Shown one piece after another: positions 54,300 to 64,000 of a stretch of 64,000 nt of DNA. The first letter of the stretch is position 1; every line of letters begins with the position of its first letter. The DNA is taken from contig OY757924.1 of the NCBI GenBank assembly GCA_963585895.1, forward strand, positions 59,404,940-59,468,939, read 5' to 3'. This stretch comes from Sepioteuthis lessoniana. Lineage: Eukaryota > Mollusca > Cephalopoda > Myopsida > Loliginidae. The notes under the pieces were generated by a model, which worked only from the letters and a program-made list of their open reading frames with translations, searched no databases and had not been told where the DNA came from. Position numbers and translations under genes: made by a program.

Positions 54300-54700
54300 G
54301 AAAATTGTTCGGTATACAATTCTGATGCTTAAAGAATTTACGTTTGTATGATGCATCACTTTCGCAAAGTTTTAAATGTTAAGTGCTGGCAGCATTTTCC
54401 AAATAAATTCATCTAGGAGAAATGTATATTACTTATCATGTACCATATACTCTCCCTAAGATGGGCTGGCCCCTTGAATGGATTTTAGGACAGCGGAATG
54501 CCAAAACATATTCTGCACACTCAACTTAGAAAAGGATCACGTAAAAAAGATCAAAACTTTGGCATGAGGACATTATCGAAAGAAACTTAGATGTCATGAA
54601 TATCACTTTAGATAATTGGCAATACCTTTCAAAAAATCGAAAGAAACTGTTGAAAAAATCAGCTGGACGTTATCATCGAAAACGATGGAAAGATATATAT
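54300..54700 (+). mobile_element. Second LINE family, C-terminal part (right part)
   Basis: AAGATGGGCTGGCCCCTTGA is a decayed LRWAGH-like segment, followed by RKGSRKKDQNLWHEDIIERN-like codons, LDVMNITLDNWQYLSKNRKK and LLKKSAGRYHRKRW. This resembles the conserved end (RWAGH, KR...FKD, W...A.DR..WR) of APE-type LINE proteins. Same strand and order as the left part. Confidence 0.5.
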
Positions 54701-54704
54701 ATAT

Positions 54705-55195
54705 ATAGTGTGTTTGTGAGTTTCTGTGTCTTTTTATGTGACAGAGGTTTCTTGGATGGCAGATTTTATTAAAGATAAGAGACAAGGATTTGGAGTCGAG
54801 ATTTTTTTATTAGGCTTTTCTTTTTTCCAAGCGTATGTCGCAAATAATGTTGAAGGCTGGTTTATAATCGTCCGAAATCTCAGATGTTACGACTCGAATA
54901 AATGTACTTCCGTCCTTCGTTGGTTGTTGTCGAGCATTTTGGTACAACCATACCGTGTATTATGTGATCGACAAATATTTTGAATGTGAGGGTTTATCGC
55001 AAGCAGCTGACCTCGCATGACAGGGTCCACCGTTTTACATAAACTAAATTCATATTAAATCAAGAATGAAATGTGTTCAACACGTTATAGATGTCTCATT
55101 CAATCTCTCTCGCAGGTCCCCCAAGCAAGTTTGGTCGTAGTGGCTCTACTTATTTACCATGTCGTGAAAAATAATAACCTGGCGGATATTATGAA
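54705..55195. other. No gene recognised
   Basis: Frames of up to 85 codons have no motif I recognise. Confidence 0.35.
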
Positions 55196-55199
55196 TCTC

Positions 55200-55262
55200 C
55201 ATATCTACAATCGATTTGAATTCAGAGCTTCTTTCCCCTAAGATTGGTTGCTTTATCAGAAA
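55200..55262 (-). mobile_element. SINE-A fragment
   Basis: TTTGAATTCAGAGCTTCTTT and CCTAAGATTGGTTGCTTTAT match the 3' middle part of minus-strand SINE-A. It is cut by the RTE-like fragment that follows. Confidence 0.5.
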
Positions 55263-55269
55263 AAAAGCT

Positions 55270-55690
55270 CCGTCTGACCCTCTCTGTTCACCCCTCCCTA
55301 CCGTCCATTGCTTCCGGTGGGTCTTCAGGGCTACATTCCGTATCGGCACAGAGCTGCTGTATGTAGGTTCAAGCTGGTCGTCCTGCCTTTGCTTGTTCAT
55401 GTGAATGGGTCCATAGGAGTACATCACTTATGAGCTCGTCCCTACTTCTCCAGCCGTGTCCAGTGTGTCTTGTTCGTCGAATTTGGATATTTTTCGTGAT
55501 GGGCGATAGGTGGCCGTACAGCAGCTGCTTTGTGGGATGCTACCTCCAGGAATTATTCAATAATGCTTGCAGCATTCTTATGTGGTTGCTGTCAAGCTTT
55601 TTCTCCATACATTTTGTTAGCGCCCATGTAGTGCATCCATATGGCAATATCGACACGACCGCTACTTGGAAGAAACTGTGCTTCACCCTT
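55270..55690 (-). mobile_element. RTE-like LINE fragment without tail
   Basis: Minus-strand codons for GPIHMNKQRQDDQLEPTY-like and LKTHRKQWTVGRGE-like ends (shifted frames). Upstream are the KNYPNSTNKT-like region, LPITKNIQIRRTRH and a CTTWTLTKC-like block. Unlike other copies it lacks the (GAT)n tail. Confidence 0.75.
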
Positions 55691-55694
55691 ATAA

Positions 55695-55840
55695 TTGAAG
55701 AGCTAAAACCATTTTTGAAGTAATATATGAATAATCAAGTTTCATAAAATAATAATAATAATGATAATAGTAGTAATATATGAACAATCAAGTTTAATAA
55801 AAGAACAAAAGTTGAGTGAACATATAAAAGACACTAACAA
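55695..55840. other. Short (AAT)n-rich spacer
   Basis: AATAATAATAATGATAATAG and a repeated ATATGAACAATCAAGTTTMA-like word lie between two RTE-like copies. Confidence 0.5.
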
Positions 55841-55841
55841 T

Positions 55842-56400
55842 GATGATGATCATCATCATGTCGTGCCGCCAGCACGGATATCCCTGACCCTCTCTCGCCA
55901 CTTCTCCCTATCATTCATCGCCTCTGGCAGGTCTTCAGGGTTACATCCTGTGTCCTCACATAGCTGCTGTATGTAAGTTCGAGATGGTCGTCCTGCTTTT
56001 GCTTGGCCATATGTGGGGGTCCATAGGAGTACATTACTTAAGAGCTCCTCCTTGCTTCTCCGGCAGTGTCCTGCGTGTCTGGTTCGTCTAACTTGTATAG
56101 TTTTCGTGATGGGAGGCAAGTGGCCGTATAGTTGGTGTTTCGTGTAGTGTTGTCGCCAGGACTTGTTCAATATTGCTCTCAACATTCTTGTGTAGTTGCC
56201 GTCTAGTTTCTTCTCCAGCCGTTTAGTTAGCGTCCATGTAGTGCATCCACATAGCAGTATCGATACAACCGCTGCCTGAAAGAAACTGCTTTTCATTTTA
56301 TCGGTCAGGTCTGATTTCCATATGATCGAGAGCCTATCGATAGCCGTCCATGCTTTTGTCAGTCGTGTGTCGATGCCGTTTTCGGTTGATAGCGAATCAA
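55842..56400 (-). mobile_element. RTE-like LINE, long open 3' fragment
   Basis: The longest intact C-terminal frame of the family here: 211 codons at 55,856-56,491, of which about the last 180 are element. It reads TRLTKAWTAIDRLSIIWKSD, LTDKMKSSFFQAAVVSILLC, GCTTWTLTKRLEKKLDGNYT, RMLRAILNKSWRQHYTKH, RTRHAGHCRRSKEELLSNVL, GRPSRTYIQQLCEDTGCNPE and REKWRERVRDIRAGGTT, then stop and (GAT)n. The 5' end is fused to unrelated sequence near TENGI. No reverse transcriptase motifs are included. The intact frame points to a recent insertion. Confidence 0.9.
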
Positions 56401-56404
56401 TAAT

Positions 56405-57285
56405 GTACGAAGATATTACAAGAAAGTTTACCGATACGTTTAAACATTTACATAAGTGGAAGCAGAAAATCCCGACAAAGACAATACGCACTAAAAATTA
56501 TAAATAATGGAATAGATATAGTAGAGACTAATCGATAGCTGAAGGGAGAAAAAGAGGGGTTAATAGTAGCTGCAAAGAACCAGACTCTACAGGCTAAAAA
56601 TTACCAGTCAAAGATTATAGAAACGGATCAAATTGAATATGTAGATTGTGCGAAGGTTAACTTTAATAAAGTCACCAATTTGTGTTCAGTTGCTCAATCA
56701 TAACCCTAACAGAATTTAAAGAATGACATTATGAAATCGGACATTACATTTATGGGAATATACTTAAATACTATGGAATATTGGATTGTAAGCAATAACA
56801 TATACACCAACTAGAACCAATAACGAATGCATGAAGAGCTACTATTCTTTGGAACTTTGCCATCCAAACAGATAGAAAAATAAAGTACAGAAAAATAAGT
56901 TAATAACCCTAAAAGAAAGTATGCCTTCTAATTGATATGGTAATGCCAACAAATAATAACTTACCTGTAAAACATAGCACTAATTCCCTTTGGGAAAGGT
57001 ATGAATCCTCTTATTCTTCCATGAAAATATAAATTGAGGAAATTTAACACTTTAAAACAACCACTGTGCCAGTAATAGTAGGAGCACTGGGTATGAAAAA
57101 AAATGTGACAGATCAACATATCAACAAGAGATCTGGCACTCTCACCCTACATAAAAAAAAATTGCATTTTACAGAACAGCTCATCTTCTTAGAAGAGAAC
57201 AATTAATGTAATTGAAGAACATCACCTAAGAGCAGGCATCAAAAACATAAATACGTATATAGCATATCCAAAATACGAATATGTA
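56405..57285. other. No gene recognised; small SINE-A-like piece
   Basis: At about 56,970-57,010 AGCACTAATTCCCTTTGGGA and AAGGTATGAATCCTCTTATT resemble the SINE-A core. The rest is unassigned. Confidence 0.4.
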
Positions 57286-57289
57286 AAAT

Positions 57290-57700
57290 ATTCAGATGCA
57301 GAGAAATCCCGAAAAGCTGACGACTCTCCATAGTTCACGTAAGAAACGTTTATTAACTACTTGAGTTTAGTTTTTCCACACGAGGAGGGAGAGACACAAT
57401 TTTTACTATGCTGACTGTTCCTACATCGCCCACAGCCAACCCAAGCTGGACTGCCCGGCCCAGAGTCAAAATCTCAACTAACTGCTTTTTTCAAAAATCA
57501 CCAAAAATCTCGGCTCCTCGCTTCCGGGCATGACGTCATTCACACCCCAGTTTTCATTTCCTATCTGGAGTTTTTATTAGGATATTTATGGTTGTCATAT
57601 CCTCTGCGGTGTGAGCGTGAATTGTACTCAATGTGTGTACCTGCACCTACACTAAGCCGAATAGTTCAAAGTCCAACCGAACCGAGTGATTAAATATAAT
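57290..57700 (-). mobile_element. L repeat copy 3, diverged probable solo LTR
   Basis: On the minus strand it keeps TGAACTATTCGGCTTAGTGT, TGACGTCATGCCCGGAAG, the TTTTTGGTGATTTTTGAAAA-like block, TTAATAAACGTTTCTTACGT and AGTCGTCAGC. The first 50 bases are poorly matched. It is the oldest of the three copies, yet the TGACGTCA is exact. Confidence 0.5.
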
Positions 57701-57704
57701 TAAC

Positions 57705-58905
57705 GAAAAAAGATTAATATAAAAAAATCATTCCGTAATTATATAACACGTAAAATGTATATAAAAACTACCTTACCTGGCCAAATCTTTTATAAATAAT
57801 AATATCTTCAAGTAATTGTTGTTCATACAAATGATGTGTAGCCGGTTTATATTGTTTTAATTACCGGTATACCTTACTTTTCGTCGCTAATTCGTTCCAG
57901 GAGTTGAATTTACTTGTCTCTGAATTTACTTGTTACTAAACTGAACCCCAAATAACCATTCCCAGTTCTGTATTTTAATTATAAATGCCTTCTTAATAAT
58001 ATGTGGTCAATAAGAATCTATTTTAAGCTTTGAAACAAATAAATTTTAGTTTTTAATATAGAATAGAAAAAATAATTCTAAATTTACGAATACAGGTACG
58101 AACAATTTGACGATCTTTACTGTATATCACGAATTCTTTATTTTTTAAATGTGGTTTGCTCGAAGAGATAAAATAAAATAATTTTGTAAGGTTAAATAAC
58201 GAATACAGTTATTGAAATTATTTTATGATAGTAGAAAATAAACCAATTTATGTTAAATTTACCAATATCTACATTTAATTGGTTAATTTACATCGCAGAC
58301 GTAGAAGATTGTTGTTCGTCAGCATCAACAGCTGATTCTGGCTGTTGTTTTTTCAATACGCTTTTTAATAAGAAACTGGTCGAGAGTTCCTTGAACTGTG
58401 TTCTTCTTTTCTTCAATGGTTACATTATAAGGACAGACGCTTCTTATTCTTATTTATAGTACAGTAAGATGATTTTACGTGCTTTTAACGCCCTTCTAGT
58501 GATATTACAACTTTAATATTTGTTGCTGATAGAGTTGAAGTCGAACCAAATGACTTAAACTTGATTTTTATTTTTCTATATATTTTTTAAAGTAACGACG
58601 TATGATTATGTTGTGGTCCCGGAAAGGGCCACTAATGAAAACGCGGACATGGATATTAGGTAAAACAGTTTATATTGCACAAGAAAGATTGAGTTACATA
58701 GAAAAGTTAATAAGTCTCCTACTGTTTCGAATAACTCCAGTATTGTTCGGCTGGCAGCGAAATCTCTCAGTACTAATAAAGGTGAAAAGAGTTCATTTTG
58801 GTGAGATGGGTAAGGCTCCCACAACAAATTGAGAACGACTTTACTCGAAATGACGTAACCCGAGGTATACCAGTATTCTTATCTAATAGTAGGACTTTTC
58901 ACACG
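57705..58905. other. No gene recognised
   Basis: AT-rich. Frames at 58,250-58,832 have no motif I recognise and no codon pattern that sets them apart. Confidence 0.4.
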
Positions 58906-58909
58906 ATTC

Positions 58910-59045
58910 TCTTTCATCGATAGTCTCCTAACAGACCATACAATTACGGATAGGAGCAGACCTGTGTAAAATGGCAACAAACTATTGACATTTCTCTACT
59001 CTGAGCCCCAGAACTGAAGCCTCACCACCATATTAGTATTGTGTT
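58910..59045 (-). mobile_element. W head fragment, old
   Basis: Weak match in reverse: GTCTCCTAACAGACCATACA, ATGGCAACAAACTATTGACA, then GAAGCCTCACCACCATATTA follow the W head order. Confidence 0.35.
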
Positions 59046-59212
59046 ATAACCAAAGCAAAAATAACAGTTGATAGCAAGCCTAAAATTAGAGGTTGGCTTA
59101 TCAATCGCTAACTCATACCTGGCAATGTATTAAGTTCTACAACTATTTACCGTATCGCAGACATCATTATAAGCAAACTGTCCATATTATTAAGAAAGAT
59201 TCAGAGTACTGC

Positions 59213-59490
59213 CTATTGGCATAATGATTAGAGTGTTCGAAAATGTTTTGGGAGACCTGATTTCAATTCCAGGTCGAGTGATAATAAAGACTCAAAAAAT
59301 GTTATTTGATGCAAATATCCAGATGGTTCCTTTTTTCATGATTTAATCAAGAATATAGCCATGTTTGAATACTCAGCATTATAAGGAAAGGATCAAGGGT
59401 AACTGGAGCAATACAAGGAAAGAAGTTGGTCCTCCCGTATACCGATGGGGTAGTAGCTATTGTAAGGGGAGCCTACAGTCGGCTAACAAC
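59213..59490 (+). mobile_element. SINE-C, diverged, full length
   Basis: CCTATTGGCATAATGATTAG (head), GGGAGACCTGATTTCAATTC and CAGGTCG (B box), CATTATAAGGAAAGGATCAA, GGTAGTAGCTATTGTAAGGG and AGTCGGCTAACAACTTACGG give the whole SINE-C order. Confidence 0.75.
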
Positions 59491-59639
59491 TTACGGTGGT
59501 TTAACCTGTCCATCTTTCTACAGACAGGATATGTTAAACAAAAAGTTATCTGAATACATTTTCTTATTAGTAGAATAAAACAAAAGTCCTTCCTCCGCAC
59601 ATTGGATAACATTTAGCAACGTCGGATTTACTCATATTT

Positions 59640-59800
59640 GTACGTATTTACCCTGCCCCTCCAACACTGACGGGATGAGACAAATGGTCAATTTTTAACA
59701 GAGTAAAGATGGTCTTAATTTAGAGTATTTCTCCTCCTTGGTTACCAAGACTAAAGAAGCCGTGAATTAGGATGGATCTATAACTTTCTTAAGAGTAATT
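59640..59800 (-). mobile_element. SINE-A, diverged fragment
   Basis: TATTTACCCTGCCCCTCCAA, GACAAATGGTCAATTTTTAA and AATTTAGAGTATTTCTCCTC match the 3' half of SINE-A in reverse. Confidence 0.55.
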
Positions 59801-59804
59801 AGCG

Positions 59805-60920
59805 CAAAGCAAAACGCAAAAAACTCATTCTGGGATTTGATTTTGGACTGCAAACTTCAATATATATCTCATGAGAGTAAACTAATTCTGTATAATCTCT
59901 AACTATTGTATGCAAGAAACACGGACACCATTCTGCCAAGCAGCTGTAAATGAGGAATTAAACCATTTGATGGAATACCTCACGAATAGAAGAATAAAAA
60001 AGTACAACGTAGGAGCTAAAAAAAGACGGCCTCTTTTGAAAATGCTTGAAATGGTGACGTGACCATGATAGACCTAAAGAAAATGGAAATAAATGGGAGA
60101 GAAGGATAAAAAGTCATCGCATTAAAAAGGGAAGAAATAGATTAAATTATCACCTGACCTTGATGGATGATCCACAAAACAAAGGAGAATCAGGATTAAG
60201 TTGATTTTTATATCTAAACCAACGAAGAAAAAATAAAGAGAGTCACCCCATCTCAGTGTAGATATCAAGGCTTGGCATCTAATCATAAAGAAATACTTGT
60301 TATTTAAGTAGGCTTCTTTTGTCCGCATGATTTTTCTCTCTACCTGGTATATTTTCATGTTTCACTGAAACGCCTTGGATGTGTGAATATAGATGCATGG
60401 TTTGTGGGATTGGCGAAATCAATAATTACCCCGTCTAGATTATTTTAGATAAGGACAGCTGATAAATATTAGATAATTTAACAATGAGGAAGAGGATTGT
60501 TCCGAAACCTTAATCACCGCTTGAAGCAATTTTTAAGGTAAGCATTTATGGATAAAACATACCAGCATATTCGGGAAAAAAATTCAAAATTTCAAAACTA
60601 GATGAAGGTTTTACCGAAGAACGGGGTGGTATTTGAATATGTCCGATTAGATTTACAGAACCATTCAAAAGCCAGGAAGTAGACTCCGCTGCCAAAAGTT
60701 TTTAAAAAGCCGAATAGGAACTTTTAAAGTGTTTCTGAATACTTGATATCCTAAAAACACATGTTCCAAGAAAGGAAAAAATATTCATGGTTAGTAAAAA
60801 GAACTTGCATTTGCAAAAAAGCTATTGTATTGACTACAAATAGTTACGTTAAACTGGACTATTGATTACAAATGTGACAATGTGTATACAACTAATTGTA
60901 ACTCTGGGAAAGAAGATAAA
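59805..60920. other. No gene recognised
   Basis: AT-rich sequence; no family matches found. Confidence 0.4.
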
Positions 60921-60924
60921 TAAT

Positions 60925-61755
60925 GTAAAAGATAAGGAATAGTGCAAAAGATTATAAATAAGGATAAAATGGAGGTGCCCGCGGTGTAATGGTTATCGTC
61001 GTAGGAAATGGACACGGCAACACGAGTTCAAATCCTGGACGAGACTGATTGCATTTCACATTGCACTAATACCCTTGGAAAACGTATGAATCCAATTATT
61101 CTCCCTCCAGCTATGGCTAAATAGTAGGGCAGACTGTGTTCTTCAGCCTTGGTTAGGCAACTAGTCTAGGAGAAGGAAAACTCTGAATTCAAACCTTTTA
61201 AACCTCGCTTAAAAATTGACCTTGTGTCATATCCTGCCCGAGCGGAGGGGTTGGTAAATATGGATAAATAAGGATAAGATTATGAATAATGCAAAAGATG
61301 ATGAATTGGACAGAAGATGATAAATAAAGTAAAAGATGATGAATAGTGCAAAAGATTATTGATAAGGATAAAATTATGAATAATGCACCAGATGATGAAT
61401 AGTGAAACAAATGATGAATATGGCAAATATGATAAATAGCGCCAAAGATGATAAATAATGTAAAAGATGATGAATAGAGCAAAAGATGATAAGAAAATTC
61501 TAAAGATGATAAAAAATACAAAAGATGATAATAAATTATGTAAAAGATGATAAATAACGCAGAAAGTGATGAATAGTACAAAAGATGGTAAAAAGGCACA
61601 AGATGATGAATAGTTTAAAAGATAATAATGCAACAGATGATGAATAGTACAAAAAAATGAAGAATAATGTAAAAGATAATAGCGCAAAAGATGATAAATA
61701 ATGCAAAAAATGATGAATAGTGAAAAACGATGAATAGTCCAAAAGATGTTAAAAT
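60925..61755. repeat. Minisatellite array 1, GATGAATAGTGCAAAA type
   Basis: Units like AAAGATGATGAATAGTGCAA (about 20-23 bp) repeat from about 61,265 to 61,755. A few decayed units at 60,925-60,970 lie before the SINE-A, so the SINE landed inside the array. The unit is the reverse complement of the one in array 2. Confidence 0.85.
60973..61262 (+). mobile_element. SINE-A inserted in minisatellite
   Basis: Full SINE-A with A box TGGTGTAATGG... here GCGGTGTAATGGTTATCG, B box GAGTTCAAATCC and 3' end GGTTGGTAAATAT. ATAAATAAGGATAAAATGG at the left and ATAAATAAGGATAAGATTA at the right are a duplication of array sequence. It is very similar to the 16.4 kb copy. Confidence 0.9.
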
Positions 61756-61844
61756 TAAGAGGTTGTTAAGTGTTTTCAACTATTTTTACTTTGTTTTATC
61801 ACTTGGCAAAGATTATGTTTTGTTTAGGTTTGGTATTTTTTATT

Positions 61845-61895
61845 TTTTTAACGTCATATCAACTCCTCATAGGTTATTTAATGCCGAGATTGGAT
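61845..61895 (-). mobile_element. W/SINE-B type tail fragment
   Basis: CGTCATATCAACTCCTCATA followed by GGTTATTTAATGCCGAGA is the shared hairpin tail in reverse. Confidence 0.45.
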
Positions 61896-61964
61896 TCATT
61901 CCTAAATGATTACAATGACGATTTTTTAAGTTGCTCACTTTTCTTTTCAATAATCATTTGTTTA

Positions 61965-62165
61965 TATTTACCTACTCCTCCGCACAAACTGAATGTGGCA
62001 CAAGGTCAGTTTTATAGTGGAGATTAACTGGTTTGAATTCAGAGTTTTTTCTCTAAAACTGGTTGCAGTACTAATATTAAAGAGCTCAGTTTGCTGTACT
62101 GTTTACCCAAACTGGTGGGAAACAAATTGGGATTTATGGGGATTTCCCAACTGTTAAAGCCTCGA
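61965..62165 (-). mobile_element. SINE-A, diverged fragment
   Basis: TATTTACCTACTCCTCCGCA, CACAAGGTCAGTTTTATAGT, GGTTTGAATTCAGAGTTTTT and CTGTTTACCCAAACTGGTGG follow the SINE-A 3' half in reverse. Confidence 0.65.
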
Positions 62166-62204
62166 TGATTTTTGATAAGATGCAGTAGGTGTCGGGGAAA
62201 AATC

Positions 62205-64000
62205 ATCAAGACTTTTTTCTATTTATAATCTTTGCGCCATTTTCATCTGTTATCCTATTTTTATCTGTTGCCCTATTTAACATCTTTTGCTTTAATTAAC
62301 ATTTTTTGCACTAATTATCATTTTTTAGAAAGATTTATAATCTTTTGATCTATTATTTGCTACACTATTTTTGCTTTATTATCTTTGGCCCAACGAGGCT
62401 AACGAAAGCATGGACAGCTATCAATAGGCTATCGATTATATGGAAATCAGACCTAACCGATAAAATGAAACGCAGTTTCTTCCAGGCAACGGTCACATCG
62501 ATACTGCTATATGGATGCACTACATGGACACTAACAAAACGGCTAGAGAAGAAACTAGATGGCAATTACACAAGAATGCTGCGTGCAATCCTGAACAAGT
62601 CCTGGCAGCAACACCCCACAAGACACCAACTGTACGGCCACCTGCCCCCGATCACGAAAACTATTCAAGTTAGACGAACCAGACATGCAAGACACTGCTG
62701 GAGAAGCAGAGATGAACTCATAAGAGATTTACTCTTATGGATCCCCACACATGGCCGCGCAAAAGCAGGGCGACCAGCTCGAACGTACATTCAGCAGCTA
62801 TGTGAGGATACAGGGTGTTGTCCTGAAGACCTACCTAGGGCGATGAACGATAGGGAGGAGTGGCGAGAGAGGGTCAGGGATATCCGTGCTGCCAGCACGA
62901 TATGATGATGATGATTCATCATTTTTACACTATTTTTGTTTATTATAATTTAAACAATTTATTATCTTTTGCCTTATTCATCACCTTTTGTATTTTGTAT
63001 CATCTTTATCACTATTTATCATCTTTTGCACTATTCTTCATCTTTTGCACTATTCATCCACATTTGTATTATTTATCATCTTCATCACTATTTATCATCT
63101 TTTGCGCTATTCTTCATCTTTTGCACTATTCATCCACATTTGTATTATTTATCATCTTTATCACTATTTATCATCTTTTGCGCTATTCTTCATCTTTTGC
63201 ACTATTCATCCACATTTGTATTATTTATCATCTTTTGAATTATTCACAATTTTATCCTCATTTATAATATTTTGCACTATTATCTTTTACATTATTTTTC
63301 ATCTTTTTCTCTATTCATCATCTTTTACATTATTATCTTTTTCACATCTTCAGCATCTTATGAATTCTTAACATCTTTTACACTATTTATCAGCTTTTGC
63401 ACTCTACATCATCTTTTGCGTTATTTATCATCTTTTGCATTATTTATCATCTTTGGAATTTTCTCATCATCTTTTGCACTATTCATCAACTTTTGCATTT
63501 TTGTCATCTTTTTGTCTATTCATAATTTTATCCTTATTTACTATCTTTTGCACTATTCATCATCTTTTAAATTATTTATCATCTTTTGTGCTATTATCTT
63601 TTACATTATTCTTCATCTCTTGCTCTATTTATCATTTTTGCCCTATTGATTAGTTGTTGCATTATTCATCTTCTTTTAAATTATTCATCATCTTTTGTGC
63701 TATTATCTTTTACATTATTCTTCATCTTTTGCTCTATTTATCATTTTTGCCCTATTCATCAGTTGTTGCATTATTTATCTTCTTTTAAATTATTCTCTTT
63801 TTCGCTTCTGCATTTTTAACATCTTTTACAGTATTTATCATCTTTTGCACTATACATCCTCTTTGGCATTATATATCATTTTTTGCATTATTTATCATCT
63901 TTTGAAATTTTAAACATCTTTTGCATCATCTTTTGCCATATACATCAAATTATGCCCCATACATCATCTTTGGCGTTATTTATTATCTTTTGAAATTTTT
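62205..64000. repeat. Minisatellite array 2, CATCTTTTGCACTATT type
   Basis: Units like ATCATCTTTTGCACTATTC run from about 62,215 to the window end, interrupted by an RTE-like LINE. A higher-order unit of 76 bp is present at 63,000-63,235 (CATCCACATTTGTATTATTT at 63,055, 63,131 and 63,207). The serine-phenylalanine-isoleucine frames in it are artefacts. The array is longer than the window shows. Confidence 0.9.
62390..62913 (+). mobile_element. RTE-like LINE, intact C-terminal frame in minisatellite
   Basis: An open frame to the stop before the tail: TRLTKAWTAINRLSIIWKSD, LTDKMKRSFFQATVTSILLY, GCTTWTLTKRLEKKLDGNYT, QLYGHLPPITKTIQVRRTRH, GRAKAGRPARTYIQQLCEDT, CCPEDLPRAMNDREEWRERV, RDIRAASTI. 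The tail ATGATGATGATGATT leads into CATC-rich array units. It starts at the same place (TRLTKAW) as the 55.8 kb copy. Its open state points to a recent insertion. Confidence 0.9.

Noticed and set aside
58250-58832. Possible small host genes in frames of 69-76 codons
   Set aside because: No recognisable motif, overlapping frames on both strands, AT-rich codons throughout; insufficient evidence.
61198-63913. Frames of 70-135 codons rich in Ser, Phe, Ile and Leu
   Set aside because: They read the CATCTTTTGCACTATT minisatellite in several frames and on both strands; periodic with the DNA unit, not a membrane protein.

Overview
The window reads as repeat-filled intergenic or intronic DNA of a large animal genome. 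A cephalopod, perhaps an octopus, fits best. That is inference from the mix: tRNA-headed SINEs with a shared central core, GAT-tailed RTE-like LINEs, an R4/Dong-like LINE cluster, mariner relics and very abundant (TA)n. I found no host gene, exon, true tRNA, rRNA or CRISPR array that I can support. Most open frames lie in microsatellites, minisatellites or decayed transposons.

Families defined from the sequence (names W, A, B, C, L are mine). W is a 430-650 bp retroposon with a hairpin-rich head, an AT-rich body and a hairpin tail ending in AAACC repeats; there are about 15 copies or pieces. SINE-A, SINE-B and SINE-C have tRNA-like heads. A and B share a core; B and W share the 3' tail; C ends in TTAC repeats. 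The RTE-like LINE (about 14 pieces, ATG/GAT tail) includes one nearly full-length copy at 41,080-43,500. The R4/Dong-like LINE has a CCHC motif and a restriction-like endonuclease region; its 3' ends lie on TTA/TAA tracts. L is a roughly 500 bp LTR-like repeat with a conserved TGACGTCA.

Layout. 0-8.5 kb: R4-like fragment split by W, a promoter-like block, a 111-bp tandem array, L copy 1, SINEs, mariner remnants. 9.7-19.2 kb: W and SINE cluster with nested insertions and clear target-site duplications, then a 17-bp minisatellite. 19.8-32.8 kb: RTE-like fragments, foldback elements, an internally deleted mariner, and two RTE copies with inverted 5' parts. 32.8-40.6 kb: W, a mariner-type MITE whose end became a tandem array, a large AT composite repeat, SINE-B pieces. 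41-43.5 kb: the long RTE-like LINE, inserted in a SINE-A. 43.8-51.5 kb: R4/Dong-like copies stacked in one orientation on TTA tracts. 53-57.7 kb: another LINE split by L copy 2, two RTE fragments, L copy 3. 59-64 kb: diverged SINEs and two opposed minisatellite arrays, one holding an RTE-like copy.

The elements are linked through shared parts and targets. W and SINE-B probably use one LINE machinery through their common 3' hairpin; R4 and RTE copies pile up on their own microsatellite tails; TA tracts flank many insertions. All assignments rest on reading motifs and comparing copies by eye, so edges are usually good to about 5-20 bases.
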